A stretch of DNA of 64,000 nt from Pseudomonas sp. GL-B-19 (lineage in GTDB: Bacteria > Pseudomonadota > Gammaproteobacteria > Pseudomonadales > Pseudomonadaceae): the NCBI RefSeq assembly GCF_019956415.1, contig NZ_JAHBDK010000075.1, positions 158,581 to 222,580 of the forward strand, in the 5' to 3' direction. Numbering within the stretch: the stretch's first letter is position 1; every line of letters begins with the position of its first letter. The translations under genes and the position numbers were made by a program. Positions 44,112 to 52,814 of this stretch are shown here, in pieces. The notes beneath the pieces are model-generated. The model searched no databases. It was given only the letters and a program-made list of their open reading frames with translations, and was not told where the DNA came from.

Positions 44112-44217
44112 GTGGGAGCGAGCCTGCTCGCGATGGCGATGTGTCAGCCAACATCCATGTTGAATGTGCTACCGCTTTCGTCGGAACGCCGCCCGGAGCA
44201 AGCTCCGCTCCTACAGG
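44112..44217. repeat. REP-type inverted pair, degraded
   Basis: GTGGGAGCGAGCCTGCTCGC at 44112 has a weaker right arm, GGAGCAAGCTCCGCTCCTAC, ending about 44217. The right arm has lost the GCTCGCGA part. It lies just past the stop of the polysaccharide deacetylase gene (44228, minus). Confidence 0.7.
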
Positions 44218-44227
44218 GTTTTTTGTT

Positions 44228-45124
44228 TTATCTGATGGCCGCTTTAACCGGTCCCTGATAATAAGGCAGCTTATCAATCCGTGGTTTATAGGCGCCCGTG
44301 GCTACACTGCGCTGGACATGCGCGGCGATCTCATCCATTCGTGCAAACCAGACATCACCTTTGGCCATCATGTATTCGATCAACTTCGACACTTCATGCC
44401 ATCGTGACAAACGACCGGAAAGGAAAGGATGCCAGACCGGTACGAAGAGAGCGCCATACTCCCAGGCTGCATCGAACTCGGCCTTGAAAACCTCGACGGC
44501 GCGTTGCGGCGACTGAATCGGCATCTGAAAATCAAGGTCGATGCTGTGCATGTACTGAGGCCAGTCATCCAGCGCCCAACTGGATGGAAGCTCCACCAGC
44601 TCGCCCACACCCGTGCGCAACAGGTAAGGCACGTCATCCCCCATCAAAGAGGCGTCATAACTGAAGCCTCGCTCGATCAGCAGGTCAGCCGAGTGCTCTG
44701 ACATATTGTAGAGGGGAGCCCGCCAGCCTCGCGGTGCCTGGCCGGTGAAGCGCTTGATGGTGTCGCAACCCCGATCGAGCCAATAAGCTTCTTCTTCCCG
44801 GGTCAGCTCGTTTGGATGTTCATGTATGTAGCCATGGTGAGCAATTTCGTGCCCACCTTCGACGATCGCCTCAATGGCCTCGGGGTATTGTTCGATGCAC
44901 CAGGCCGGGATGAAAAACGTTTGTTTAATTTCGAAGCGCCGATAGGTTTCCAAAATCCTTGGAATGGCCACTTTCGGTCCATAGTGCAGCATGGAAATAC
45001 TGGCAACCCGTGTCGCGGAATCTTTGGGGTGCGCCACATGCAGAATGCTGTCCGCATCCATATCAAAGGTAAAGGCTACAGCGCAGCGTGCACCGTTTGG
45101 CCAGACAATAGGATTCGCAATCAT
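44228..45124 (-). CDS. Polysaccharide deacetylase family protein (PuuE-like)
   Basis: The 298-residue cytoplasmic protein has NodB-fold motifs: FTFDMDADS with the metal Asp, and HEIAHHGYIHEHPNEL with the His pair. Such sequences without a signal peptide match the PuuE/allantoinase-like or cyclic-imide branch rather than cell-wall deacetylases. GWRAPLYNMSEHSADLL and the WHPFLSGRLSRW segment are typical of that branch. It is the last gene of a four-gene minus-strand cluster with an APC permease, so hydrolysis of an imported amide or ring is plausible. Confidence 0.85.
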   Translation of the reverse strand: MIANPIVWPNGARCAVAFTFDMDADSILHVAHPKDSATRVASISMLHYGPKVAIPRILETYRRFEIKQTFFIPAWCIEQYPEAIEAIVEGGHEIAHHGYIHEHPNELTREEEAYWLDRGCDTIKRFTGQAPRGWRAPLYNMSEHSADLLIERGFSYDASLMGDDVPYLLRTGVGELVELPSSWALDDWPQYMHSIDLDFQMPIQSPQRAVEVFKAEFDAAWEYGALFVPVWHPFLSGRLSRWHEVSKLIEYMMAKGDVWFARMDEIAAHVQRSVATGAYKPRIDKLPYYQGPVKAAIR

Positions 45125-45186
45125 GCTTAATCACCCGTTGATATTAAAAGTTAATGAATCACCAACAACAGCGACCCAGCCCCCTA

Positions 45187-46095
45187 TCAATACTCGTGAT
45201 CGAGCAACCAATTGGAATAATGCGTGAGTCCTTTTTCCAGCGACCATTGCGCTCGATAGCCCAACTCCCGCTCGGCCGCACTGAGATCCCATTCCCCATG
45301 GCGATCGAGATGCCAATAACCATCGCCAACTTCGATGCGCGCATCAGGAATAATTTTCCTGATAATTTCAACGGCTTGATGCAGCGTCCAGGAGCGATCA
45401 CCGGCAATGTTAAAGACTCCGCCTTTCAGATCTCTGGTTTCGGCCGCCATCAGGACGGCACGCACAACGTCTTCCACATGAATATAGTGGAACCGATGAT
45501 CTCCGCCGGAAGGCAAGGTAAATGCTTCACCACGATGGACGGTTTTAAGGATATCCCTGAGAACTTGCGGCATTTTATTTTCCGGGCCATACACTTCCGC
45601 AATTCGCAGTGAGATGACTTCCATGCCATAAAGGTCATTGTAGACTCGGCCAAAGTGCTCGGTGGCAACCTTGGTTACACCATAGGGTGTCGTTGGGTAA
45701 GTCGGTGTTTGTTCATTAATCACGCCCTCGAAATGCCCATACACCGTTTCCGAAGAAAAGTTTACTAACTTTTTGATTCCCGCCAATCGCATTGCTTCAA
45801 GCAAATGGATTGTGCCATCGATATTCGCCGTCACCGTCGTAATGGGCAGATCTATGGACAAGTCGGGATGTGACATGGCCGCCGTGTGAATGACACGATC
45901 AACTCCATATTCCTGGATAGTTCTGACAATCCTGGGTATATCGAATAACTCCCCCTGTACAGGGGTCATGAATTCAGACTTGGCTTCGGAGTAGTCACGA
46001 TTGTAACTCACCACTTTGACGCCTTGCTCGCTGAGCTTTTTAGTCAGGTATCTGCCCACATAGCCTAAACCACCGGTAATCATTACAGCGCTCAT
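45187..46095 (-). CDS. NAD-dependent epimerase/dehydratase family protein
   Basis: The 302-residue extended SDR has a Rossmann start ITGGLGYVGRYLTKKL, HTAAMSHPD, the catalytic pair in TPYGVTKVATE (Y and K four apart) and VNFSSETVYGHF. These proteins usually act on nucleotide sugars, but several act on other small molecules. Its codon use is less GC-rich than in core genes, as is true of much of this cluster. It is third in a cluster of four; no sugar-nucleotide genes are near, so an ordinary LPS role is not supported. Confidence 0.88.
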   Translation of the reverse strand: MSAVMITGGLGYVGRYLTKKLSEQGVKVVSYNRDYSEAKSEFMTPVQGELFDIPRIVRTIQEYGVDRVIHTAAMSHPDLSIDLPITTVTANIDGTIHLLEAMRLAGIKKLVNFSSETVYGHFEGVINEQTPTYPTTPYGVTKVATEHFGRVYNDLYGMEVISLRIAEVYGPENKMPQVLRDILKTVHRGEAFTLPSGGDHRFHYIHVEDVVRAVLMAAETRDLKGGVFNIAGDRSWTLHQAVEIIRKIIPDARIEVGDGYWHLDRHGEWDLSAAERELGYRAQWSLEKGLTHYSNWLLDHEY

Positions 46096-46185
46096 TTTGT
46101 ATCCTTCTTGTTATTAGCAGAATAAGAGCCACTTACTTGACTGGGAAATTAATGACTCAGTGAAGTTAAACTTCGAGATACCCAA

Positions 46186-46920
46186 CTAGATCGCAGCGCC
46201 GCCATTGGGGCTGATGATCTGTCCAACCATATAGTCACCCGCGGGCCCGGCCAGGGCCTCGACCATGGCCGCGATTTCATCCGGTTTGCCAAAACGCCTC
46301 AATGGAAGGGTCGCGCGGGTCTCATCGTTGTATTCGATCGTGTCGTTGATCAGCATGTCTGTTTCAATCGGCCCCGGCGCTACCGAGTTGACTAATACAC
46401 CTCGGGGGGCAACTTCCTTGGCAACCGCTTTTGTCAGCGCAATCACCCCGCCCTTGGATGCGCAGTACGCGGCGTAGGTCGGAAATCCAATCAGCCCCAG
46501 CTCGGAACTGATGTTGATAATCCGCCCCTGACCGCGTGCCAACATGCCCGGTAACACGGCTTGCATGCAGGCCCAGGTCCCCCCGAGATTGGTACTGATC
46601 ATCTGCTCCCACTGCGCCCAGGTCGTTTGCTCTACTGTCGCCGAAACCAGTCTCCCGGCATTGTTGACAAGAATATCGACCCTTCCGTAGCGACTCTCCG
46701 CCTCCCGGATGATTGCGGCTGCGGCTTCGGGATTACTGATATCCGCTTGAACAGTGATCCCATCGCCACCGTTCTCTTCGGCAATACGTAGCACGGGGTC
46801 CAGTTGGTCCTTGGTGTCGAAGTAATTGAGTACCAAATGATCGCCACTTGCAGCAAAACGTTTGGCGATTGCCAGCCCTATGCCCTTTCCAGCTCCAGTA
46901 ATAACGACAACACGTTTCAT
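46186..46920 (-). CDS. SDR-family oxidoreductase
   Basis: The 244-residue classical SDR resembles FabG: VVITGAGKGIGLAIAKRFA (cofactor), ILVNNAGRLV, and YAAYCASKGGVIALTKAVA with the catalytic Tyr and Lys, then SVAPGPIETDML. The ATG at 46920 (MKRVVVITG) follows GGGTGA; a start four codons upstream has no visible ribosome site. It lies between the APC permease and the epimerase, with about 40-90 bases between genes. Confidence 0.9.
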   Translation of the reverse strand: MKRVVVITGAGKGIGLAIAKRFAASGDHLVLNYFDTKDQLDPVLRIAEENGGDGITVQADISNPEAAAAIIREAESRYGRVDILVNNAGRLVSATVEQTTWAQWEQMISTNLGGTWACMQAVLPGMLARGQGRIINISSELGLIGFPTYAAYCASKGGVIALTKAVAKEVAPRGVLVNSVAPGPIETDMLINDTIEYNDETRATLPLRRFGKPDEIAAMVEALAGPAGDYMVGQIISPNGGAAI

Positions 46921-46962
46921 AAATTCACCCATGATGTTTTAAATGAACGCCGCGCGTGGAAA

Positions 46963-48390
46963 TCAGGACTCTTGCGCTTTGGAAAGCACGGGGCGCCTGG
47001 AGACACGCGATTGCCACACCAGAATCAGCGCCCCAGACAGGATCGTCAGCGCGCCAAGGTACCAGGCCGTGTATTGGTCCTCTGGCGAAACTGGATTAGC
47101 GCCGGCGGTATAACCGATGTATCCGAGAACGAGGATGGCGAGAGCCGCAGGGATCGACAGTGCTAACGCGATGCCGAAACGCTGACGTCGGAAAGTCATG
47201 ACAATAAAGGCTGCGATAGCCGCCATGTAGGACATCACCAGCGTGATAGTCACGACATCGTAGTACCAGACAATCTTATCCAGCGGTTTCCACCAGAGCA
47301 GGGAAATAGCGACGGCCGCGACGATAACGCTGGCGAGCCACGGCGATTTTGTTTTGTTAACGGCGCTAAGCGCTACTGGCAGATGCCCTTCTTCACTCAT
47401 TCGATAGAGCGTACGCGCCGCCGCACTCGAAGAGATTTGCATACCGGCACATGCCGAAGTTATCACGACGAACAATGCAATCCAGGCCATGGCCGGTGGC
47501 AAGTAAACGTTCGCGACCGCTGCGATTGGCCCACCGTTGCCGTCCTCAATGATTGCCGCCAATTTCTCCACAGGCACGGCGTACTGCCAGCCGATAGCCG
47601 CGAGGGTGTAAATAACAAAGGCGGAGGTCAGAACGAGCAACATGGAGCGTTGTACGGTTCGAACGGGAATACGCGATTCCTCGATGTAGTTGATCGCAGA
47701 ATCGAAGTTGGCGAGCATCCATACTCCGAACAGGACCCCTGGCCCGATTGCTGACCAGCCACCCGAGCCTTCCAGCGTATACATGGACATAACCGACAAA
47801 TCGGGAACCTGAGGGTTGATGATGCCCATCAACCCGAGCCCGGCAACAACACTGATCTCGAAAATCAGAAAGATGCTGGCGATTTTGGCGGTGGCATTGA
47901 CGCCCTTGCAGGAAATGGCCAGGAAGATCAGAACCATACCCGTCCCGATCAATTTGGCGTTAAGCGGACCCGCCAGTGCCGGGATCAGCGCCTGGATATA
48001 TTCGGTTCCGATGATTGCGCACATGGCCATCACTGCCGTGCAGGCAACAGCGTACGCCCAGCCGAGAATGGTCCCGACGCTGGTATGGAGAAACCGCGAC
48101 GTGAAGGTAAACACTCCGCCTGCCGACGGTGCTTGTCGAGTGAGGGAGATCATGCAGAAAGCCATGACCAACATTGGAAAGAAGTACGCAATTAAAATGG
48201 CCAGCGGAGCATGGTGGCCCGATATTGAGTAAAGAATCGACATCGAAGAGGCTGCAATCCAGCCTGGAGCATTAAAACCAAGCGCTGAAAACGTCACATC
48301 CCTGGTGGTTAAAGTCCCCTTGTTTAGCGCCGTATCAAGTTCACGAACAGTTCCGTCACGGTCATAACCGATGAGTTCATAGAAGTTCAT
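46963..48390 (-). CDS. APC-family amino acid/amine permease
   Basis: The 475-residue inner-membrane protein has about 12 helices of the amino acid-polyamine-organocation fold. FSALGFNAPGWIAASSMSIL opens the core and TSRFLHTSVGTILGWAYA follows. It is the first gene of the minus-strand cluster 48390-44228, so it is a candidate importer for the compound the two dehydrogenases and the deacetylase process. The substrate is not identifiable from sequence. Confidence 0.88.
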   Translation of the reverse strand: MNFYELIGYDRDGTVRELDTALNKGTLTTRDVTFSALGFNAPGWIAASSMSILYSISGHHAPLAILIAYFFPMLVMAFCMISLTRQAPSAGGVFTFTSRFLHTSVGTILGWAYAVACTAVMAMCAIIGTEYIQALIPALAGPLNAKLIGTGMVLIFLAISCKGVNATAKIASIFLIFEISVVAGLGLMGIINPQVPDLSVMSMYTLEGSGGWSAIGPGVLFGVWMLANFDSAINYIEESRIPVRTVQRSMLLVLTSAFVIYTLAAIGWQYAVPVEKLAAIIEDGNGGPIAAVANVYLPPAMAWIALFVVITSACAGMQISSSAAARTLYRMSEEGHLPVALSAVNKTKSPWLASVIVAAVAISLLWWKPLDKIVWYYDVVTITLVMSYMAAIAAFIVMTFRRQRFGIALALSIPAALAILVLGYIGYTAGANPVSPEDQYTAWYLGALTILSGALILVWQSRVSRRPVLSKAQES

Positions 48391-48854
48391 TTTTCAGGCT
48401 CTGATTAATAGCTATAGAAGATTTGTAGCATCAAACCGTCTGAGTCGATTTGAACACTGCTCTTATTATTCAACTAAGCAAAATGCAGATACTCAAAACC
48501 CGAACAAGCCAGACACCAATAGCTTATTCAGATTTGATTTACAGCTTTCTTGTTTTTATCGCCCTCCAGGAAAACTCTCCAGCCGAGAATGATTTTTTCA
48601 GCCGCCAGCAGTCACTTCAACTGCATAGCTACGTGCGTAACCGTTGTGATGCTTAAACCTTTGAGTGGGGGGGCCAGTATAGAAACAGCCAAAAAATAAC
48701 TACCATCAGAGATTTCCGATGTTTAAATCTGAATGAGCGAAGTAAGTCCTTGTCAGAATTGGCCTGCTCACAGGAGAGTCGGAGAAAAGAACGCCACCAC
48801 AGCCAAGGTGAACACGCACATCCCGGATGAGGTGGCAGATAACGGGCCCAGCGC
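48391..48854. other. Gap upstream of the APC permease gene; no gene seen
   Basis: AT-rich 464 bases. A frame of 68 codons on the plus strand (48450-48656) lacks a ribosome site and a recognisable sequence. A short inverted repeat, TCAGAGATTT...AAATCTGA, spans 48706-48732 and could be an operator. The promoter of the APC cluster (minus strand) should be close to 48391-48480, but I cannot define it. Confidence 0.5.
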
Positions 48855-49778
48855 TTACTTCGTTGTATCGAGGGCTAGCCTGCCCCGTAAATGACGACTC
48901 ATGCTTTTCTCGATCGCCCCTTTCGCATCAGCCAAGGGGTATGCCTCGACATCGACCGTGAGGTGTCCCTTGTCGAACAGTTCAGCAATGAGCGCGAGCT
49001 GCCGGCCATCCGAGCGGGTAGCAAAATTTGCGGGGATCACACCATAGTCATTTGCCAGCGACATGTTCGGCAGGCTCACAGGCGATACCAACACGCCGTT
49101 TCTTTTCAGTACCGCAAACGAACGGGTTTGTGTTTCGCCGCCAACCAGATCCAGTACGACATCGACGTCAGACACCCACTCATCAAATGCCTGAGTCGTA
49201 TAGTCGAGGGTGTAATCAGCACCGAGGTCTTTCAGATAGGCATGATTGTGTGCAGAGGCTGTTGCGTAGACTTCAGCGCCAAAGTATTTGGCAATCTGCA
49301 CGGCCATGCTGCCCACGCCACCGGCTGCGGCGTGGATCAACACTTTCTGGCGCCGTTGCACACTTGCATGTTCAGTGAGCGCTTGCCATGCCGTCAAAGC
49401 AGTTGCGGGCACAGCACTGGCCTGGAGTGCACTAAGCGTACGAGGCTTCAAGGCCAGTTTTGAAACCTGGGCAACCGCTTTGGTCGCATAACCACCGACG
49501 ATATTGATGAAGCCGAACACTTCATCGCCGATGCTGAACTCAGTGACGCCCTTCCCCAGCGCGACAACAGTACCGGCCACTTCAACCCCGGGTGTAAAAG
49601 GCAGCGGCAGTGGGATGAATGCTTTCATCGCCCCGGAAAGGATCTTCCAGTCAATCGGGTTGACCCCGGCTCCGGCGACATCGATCAGAACCTCACCTTC
49701 ACCGGGCACCGGGTCCGCCATTTCATCCAGGCGTAACACTTCAGGGTTGCCGTATTCGTACACACGTATGGCTTTCAT
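48855..49778 (-). CDS. NADP-dependent zinc-type alcohol dehydrogenase-like (quinone) oxidoreductase
   Basis: The 307-residue medium-chain dehydrogenase/reductase starts MKAIRVYEYGNPEVLRLDEM. VLIDVAGAGVNPIDWKILSG and PFTPGVEVAGTVVALGKGV belong to the GroES-like catalytic half, and VLIHAAAGGVGSMAVQIAKYFGA to the NADPH Rossmann half. Zinc-ligand cysteines are absent, so it belongs to the zinc-free quinone reductase group. The ATG at 49778 is chosen over a 26-codon extension. It is downstream of the DoxX gene on the same strand. Confidence 0.9.
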   Translation of the reverse strand: MKAIRVYEYGNPEVLRLDEMADPVPGEGEVLIDVAGAGVNPIDWKILSGAMKAFIPLPLPFTPGVEVAGTVVALGKGVTEFSIGDEVFGFINIVGGYATKAVAQVSKLALKPRTLSALQASAVPATALTAWQALTEHASVQRRQKVLIHAAAGGVGSMAVQIAKYFGAEVYATASAHNHAYLKDLGADYTLDYTTQAFDEWVSDVDVVLDLVGGETQTRSFAVLKRNGVLVSPVSLPNMSLANDYGVIPANFATRSDGRQLALIAELFDKGHLTVDVEAYPLADAKGAIEKSMSRHLRGRLALDTTK

Positions 49779-49852
49779 GGAGACCTCGACTATTGAAAGG
49801 ACGGGAGACAAACACTGCGCTGCGAGGGAACCGGCCTTCGCAGCGCGAGGCA

Positions 49853-50293
49853 TCAACGACGACGAGCGTCGAGGCTGAAACGACCGGCACCGAAGGCCAC
49901 GACTTGTAACAGGCCACCGGCCATCGCTATGTTCTTGAAGAAGTGGATGAACTGGTTTTGATCGGCCAGTGCGCTATGGAAAGCCAAGGCGGTAAACACA
50001 CTGAACAGCGCCAGGACGGCGGCGACGGTGCGGGTGCGGTAACCAGCGATCAGAGCCAGGCCACCACCGATTTCAACAATGATCGCCAGCGCCAGCGCCA
50101 ACTGGGGAAATGGAAGCCCGACGGAGCTGATGTAACCGACCATCATGGCGGGAGCGGCGAGCTTCGAAAATCCGGAGAGGATGAAGATGGCGCTGAGCAG
50201 AATGCGACCGATCAACGAGGCCGAGGCCTGTGTCACGTTGGAATGGCTATGTTCAGAGGTGGCTGATTGAGCGATGTTTGCAGAAGTAGTCAT
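49853..50293 (-). CDS. DoxX-family membrane protein
   Basis: The 146-residue protein has four membrane helices (IGRILLSAIFILSGFSKLA; LALALAIIVEIGGGLALIAG; VAAVLALFSVFTALAF) after a Ser/His-rich N-terminus of about 35 residues. DoxX family members are linked to thiol and redox homeostasis in the membrane. It is divergent from a LysR gene (50540), with about 245 bases of promoter region between them. Together with the quinone reductase it forms a plausible LysR-controlled redox-stress operon. Confidence 0.85.
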   Translation of the reverse strand: MTTSANIAQSATSEHSHSNVTQASASLIGRILLSAIFILSGFSKLAAPAMMVGYISSVGLPFPQLALALAIIVEIGGGLALIAGYRTRTVAAVLALFSVFTALAFHSALADQNQFIHFFKNIAMAGGLLQVVAFGAGRFSLDARRR

Positions 50294-50539
50294 GGGGGAC
50301 ATTTCCTTCAATTGGGTGCGATTCGACATGAACCGCCCTAGTGAAGAAATCCTGCGCCTCGTCAGCTAATCTGAATAGCTGGCTAATTTAGATCATTAGA
50401 TTCGATAAAATAGGCAAGACATCCCCAGACCTTCCATCTGCCAGCTTCATTCCATCTCGACCACCGGCTTGTAGATGAACCGCTCTGCGACCCGCCACTC
50501 TGCGGGCTAATATCGGCCATTACGCTCAAGGAAACAGGC

Positions 50540-51457
50540 ATGATCTCTGACCCCGGAACACCAACACTGGACCAACTGCGTGTGTTTCTGACGGTCGTGG
50601 AGGTCGGCAGTTTTGCAGCGGCCGCCAGAAAACTGCATCGGGCCACCTCGGTCGTCAGCTACTCAATCGCCAACCTGGAAATGCAGCTCGGTGTATCGCT
50701 GTTTGATCGCCAGACAACACGCAAACCCCAACTTACCGATGCGGGGCGCACCGTGTTGGTCGAAGCCAGAACAATCGCCAACGGTATCCATGGACTGCGC
50801 GCCAAGGTCAAAGGCCTGCTGCAAGGACTCGAAGCCGAAGTTCACGTCGTGCTCGATGTGATGCTTCCCGCCGAACGTGTGGTGGACGCCCTCAAATCCT
50901 TTCGAGAAGAATTCCCCACGGTCGCACTCCACCTGCACATGGAAGCGCTTGGGGCTGTCACTGATCTGGTGATCAACCGCGGCGCGATAGTCGGCGTGAG
51001 TGGGCCAATGAATGAGGGAATCAGCGGTATCGAAAGAATTGGCGTCGGCAGTGTCGAATTGATTCCGGTGGCAGCCCCGAATCATCCACTGGCCTCAAGC
51101 GACTCTAATGTTCCGGGTGCCGGGCGAGAGTCCACTCAACTGGTGCTGTCTGACCGCTCACTTCTGACCAAGGACAAGGATTTCGCCGTTCTCAGTAACC
51201 GCACCTGGCGGCTAGCGGACCTTGGGGCCAAGCACATGCTGCTGCGTGAAGGCATTGGCTGGGGGAACATGCCCGCCCCTATGATCCAGGAAGATCTGGA
51301 CAGCGGCCGACTCGTGAAGCTGAACCTGCCGGAATACAAAAGCGGAAAATATCCCTTCGACGTCATCTATCGCACGGATTTACCACCGGGCCCCGCCGCG
51401 AGGTGGTTGATTGACCGTTTCATTCAACAAAGCTCGGCGCAGGCGGCACCCGCTTGA
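50540..51457 (+). CDS. LysR-family transcriptional regulator
   Basis: The 305-residue protein starts with TPTLDQLRVFLTVVEVGSFAAAARKLHRATSVVSYSIANLE, a typical LysR helix-turn-helix with RATSVVSYSI as recognition helix, and has the effector-binding domain from about 90 onward. It is divergent from the doxX-oxidoreductase pair, the probable target. A second possible target, the catabolic operon from 51949, lies 490 bases downstream, but a degraded gene lies between. Confidence 0.9.
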   Translation: MISDPGTPTLDQLRVFLTVVEVGSFAAAARKLHRATSVVSYSIANLEMQLGVSLFDRQTTRKPQLTDAGRTVLVEARTIANGIHGLRAKVKGLLQGLEAEVHVVLDVMLPAERVVDALKSFREEFPTVALHLHMEALGAVTDLVINRGAIVGVSGPMNEGISGIERIGVGSVELIPVAAPNHPLASSDSNVPGAGRESTQLVLSDRSLLTKDKDFAVLSNRTWRLADLGAKHMLLREGIGWGNMPAPMIQEDLDSGRLVKLNLPEYKSGKYPFDVIYRTDLPPGPAARWLIDRFIQQSSAQAAPA

Positions 51458-51466
51458 TCGTACTGC

Positions 51467-51640
51467 TTATCGATTTTCTAGAACCTGCGTTGCGGCGTAC
51501 CGCAGTTTCTGGTTGATATCTGACGCAACGATGACGCCGTACACGTTGTTCTCGCCCGCAAGATGCTCTTTCACCCAGCCCATATAACGAAGAATTTGGC
51601 CCAATGTCGCGTCTGGCCCACGGCCGACTTCAGACCAAGC
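51467..51640 (-). pseudogene. Remnant of a NucS-type (DUF91/PD-(D/E)XK) nuclease, C-terminus
   Basis: A minus-strand reading frame ending in TAA at 51467 encodes GRGPDATLGQILRYMGWVKE and then HLAGENNVYGVIVASDINQK to LRYAATQVLENR. This resembles the C-terminal part of NucS-like nucleases, in which LGQLLRYMGWV is conserved. Upstream the frame is closed by a TGA, and no intact start or N-terminal half is present. It is therefore a gene fragment, not a functional protein. It lies directly left of the operon that starts at 51949. Confidence 0.55.
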
Positions 51641-51812
51641 TGACCATCAGCTTGCGCTGGATGGAAAATCCACGTCATAGCGCCGGGTGTTGTTTGGATG
51701 GATCTAAATGATTCCATAATGCTGGCGACTCTCGCTATTGGTCAGCGTAGACGCCTACCCACCGAAAAAACCCCACCTCTAACACTGTGTACGTAGGTAG
51801 CTATTTGTTGAA

Positions 51813-51851
51813 GAAAGTCTGAAGTATTCATTTGAACTTTCAGATTCTTTC
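51813..51851. promoter_or_regulatory. Imperfect inverted repeat, candidate operator for the operon at 51949
   Basis: GAAAGTCTGAAGT at 51813-51825 is matched by ACTTTCAGATTCTTTC at 51836-51851, complementary apart from a one-base and a two-base bulge. It is 100-135 bases before the first gene of the operon. The flanking bases are AT-rich, suiting a promoter. The rest of this gap (51641-51812, 51852-51948) shows nothing else. Confidence 0.4.
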
Positions 51852-51948
51852 ACGCCGCAGCCTATGCCTAACATCGGCACCACAGCGAACCCGCCACGGC
51901 ATCGCTGGGTGGGCTCAGGTTGCGCCCAGAGTTTTTTGAGGATTACCG

Positions 51949-52800
51949 ATGAAGCTGGAAATTTTTCGCACGCTGTGGGGTTACACCGCCAGCAAGGCCC
52001 AGGCGCTCGAGGAGCTGCTGCAGGCGGGCTTTGATGGCATGGAAGCACGCCTGCCTCTGGACGCCCGTGAACGGGCTGAGTTCGGCGCCTTCCTCCAGGC
52101 CAATCGCCTGGGCTATATCAGCACAGTCTTCACCGCGTACGACGTGCTGCCAGACCAGTCGGCAACACCTGCCATTCACCTCAATGACCTGCAGCAGAAA
52201 CTCGCCTGGGCCGGCGAACTTGGCCCGCGCTTCGTCAACGTGCTGGCGGGTAATGATCGCTGGTCCCTGCCACAACAAGTGGAGTTCTTTGGCCAAGCGC
52301 TGGAACTGGCGCGTAAACATGGCCAGGTCTGCAGTTTCGAAACCCACCGCTCGCGGTCGCTGTTCAACCCGTGGGTGACGCTGGAGTTGATCCGGCAGCT
52401 GCCCGATCTGTTGTTCACCAGTGACATCAGCCATTGGGTCGTGACCTGCGAGCGTCTATTGAACGACCCGGCCGATGACCTGAGCGCCTTCATCGAGCGG
52501 GTTCACCATATCCAGGCCCGGGTCGGTTACGACCAGGGCCCGCAGGTTCCGCACCCGGCGGCTCCCGAATATGCAAAAGAACTGGCCTTCCATCAGCAGC
52601 ACTGGGAAAGCATTTGGCGCTCGCAGCAAGCCCGCGGTTACCAGATCAGCACCCTGACCCCGGAATTCGGCGCTGACGGCTACCTGCATCATTTGCCCTT
52701 CACCAATGTACCCGTTGCCGACCTGTGGTCATTGAACGTGTGGATGGGCCAGACCGAGCGGCAACACTTCAGCCGCTTCCACCACTCAAGCAATCCTTAG
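51949..52800 (+). CDS. Xylose-isomerase-like TIM-barrel protein
   Basis: The 283-residue protein starts MKLEIFRTLWGYTASKAQAL and has alternating strands and helices of an AP-endonuclease-2/sugar-isomerase barrel: QAGFDGMEARL, FVNVLAGNDRWSLP, VCSFETHRSRSLFNPW, FTSDISHWVVTCERLL and HIQARVGYDQGPQVPHP. The E, D, H and second H in these segments fit the divalent metal site of the fold. It begins an operon of five genes; the reaction is unknown. GAGGA lies 6-10 bases before the ATG. Confidence 0.85.
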   Translation: MKLEIFRTLWGYTASKAQALEELLQAGFDGMEARLPLDARERAEFGAFLQANRLGYISTVFTAYDVLPDQSATPAIHLNDLQQKLAWAGELGPRFVNVLAGNDRWSLPQQVEFFGQALELARKHGQVCSFETHRSRSLFNPWVTLELIRQLPDLLFTSDISHWVVTCERLLNDPADDLSAFIERVHHIQARVGYDQGPQVPHPAAPEYAKELAFHQQHWESIWRSQQARGYQISTLTPEFGADGYLHHLPFTNVPVADLWSLNVWMGQTERQHFSRFHHSSNP

Positions 52801-52814
52801 GGAGCCGATGCGTC

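Noticed and set aside
48450..48656. 68-codon plus-strand frame in the gap upstream of the APC permease
   Set aside because: No ribosome site, no recognisable family, AT-rich non-coding context.
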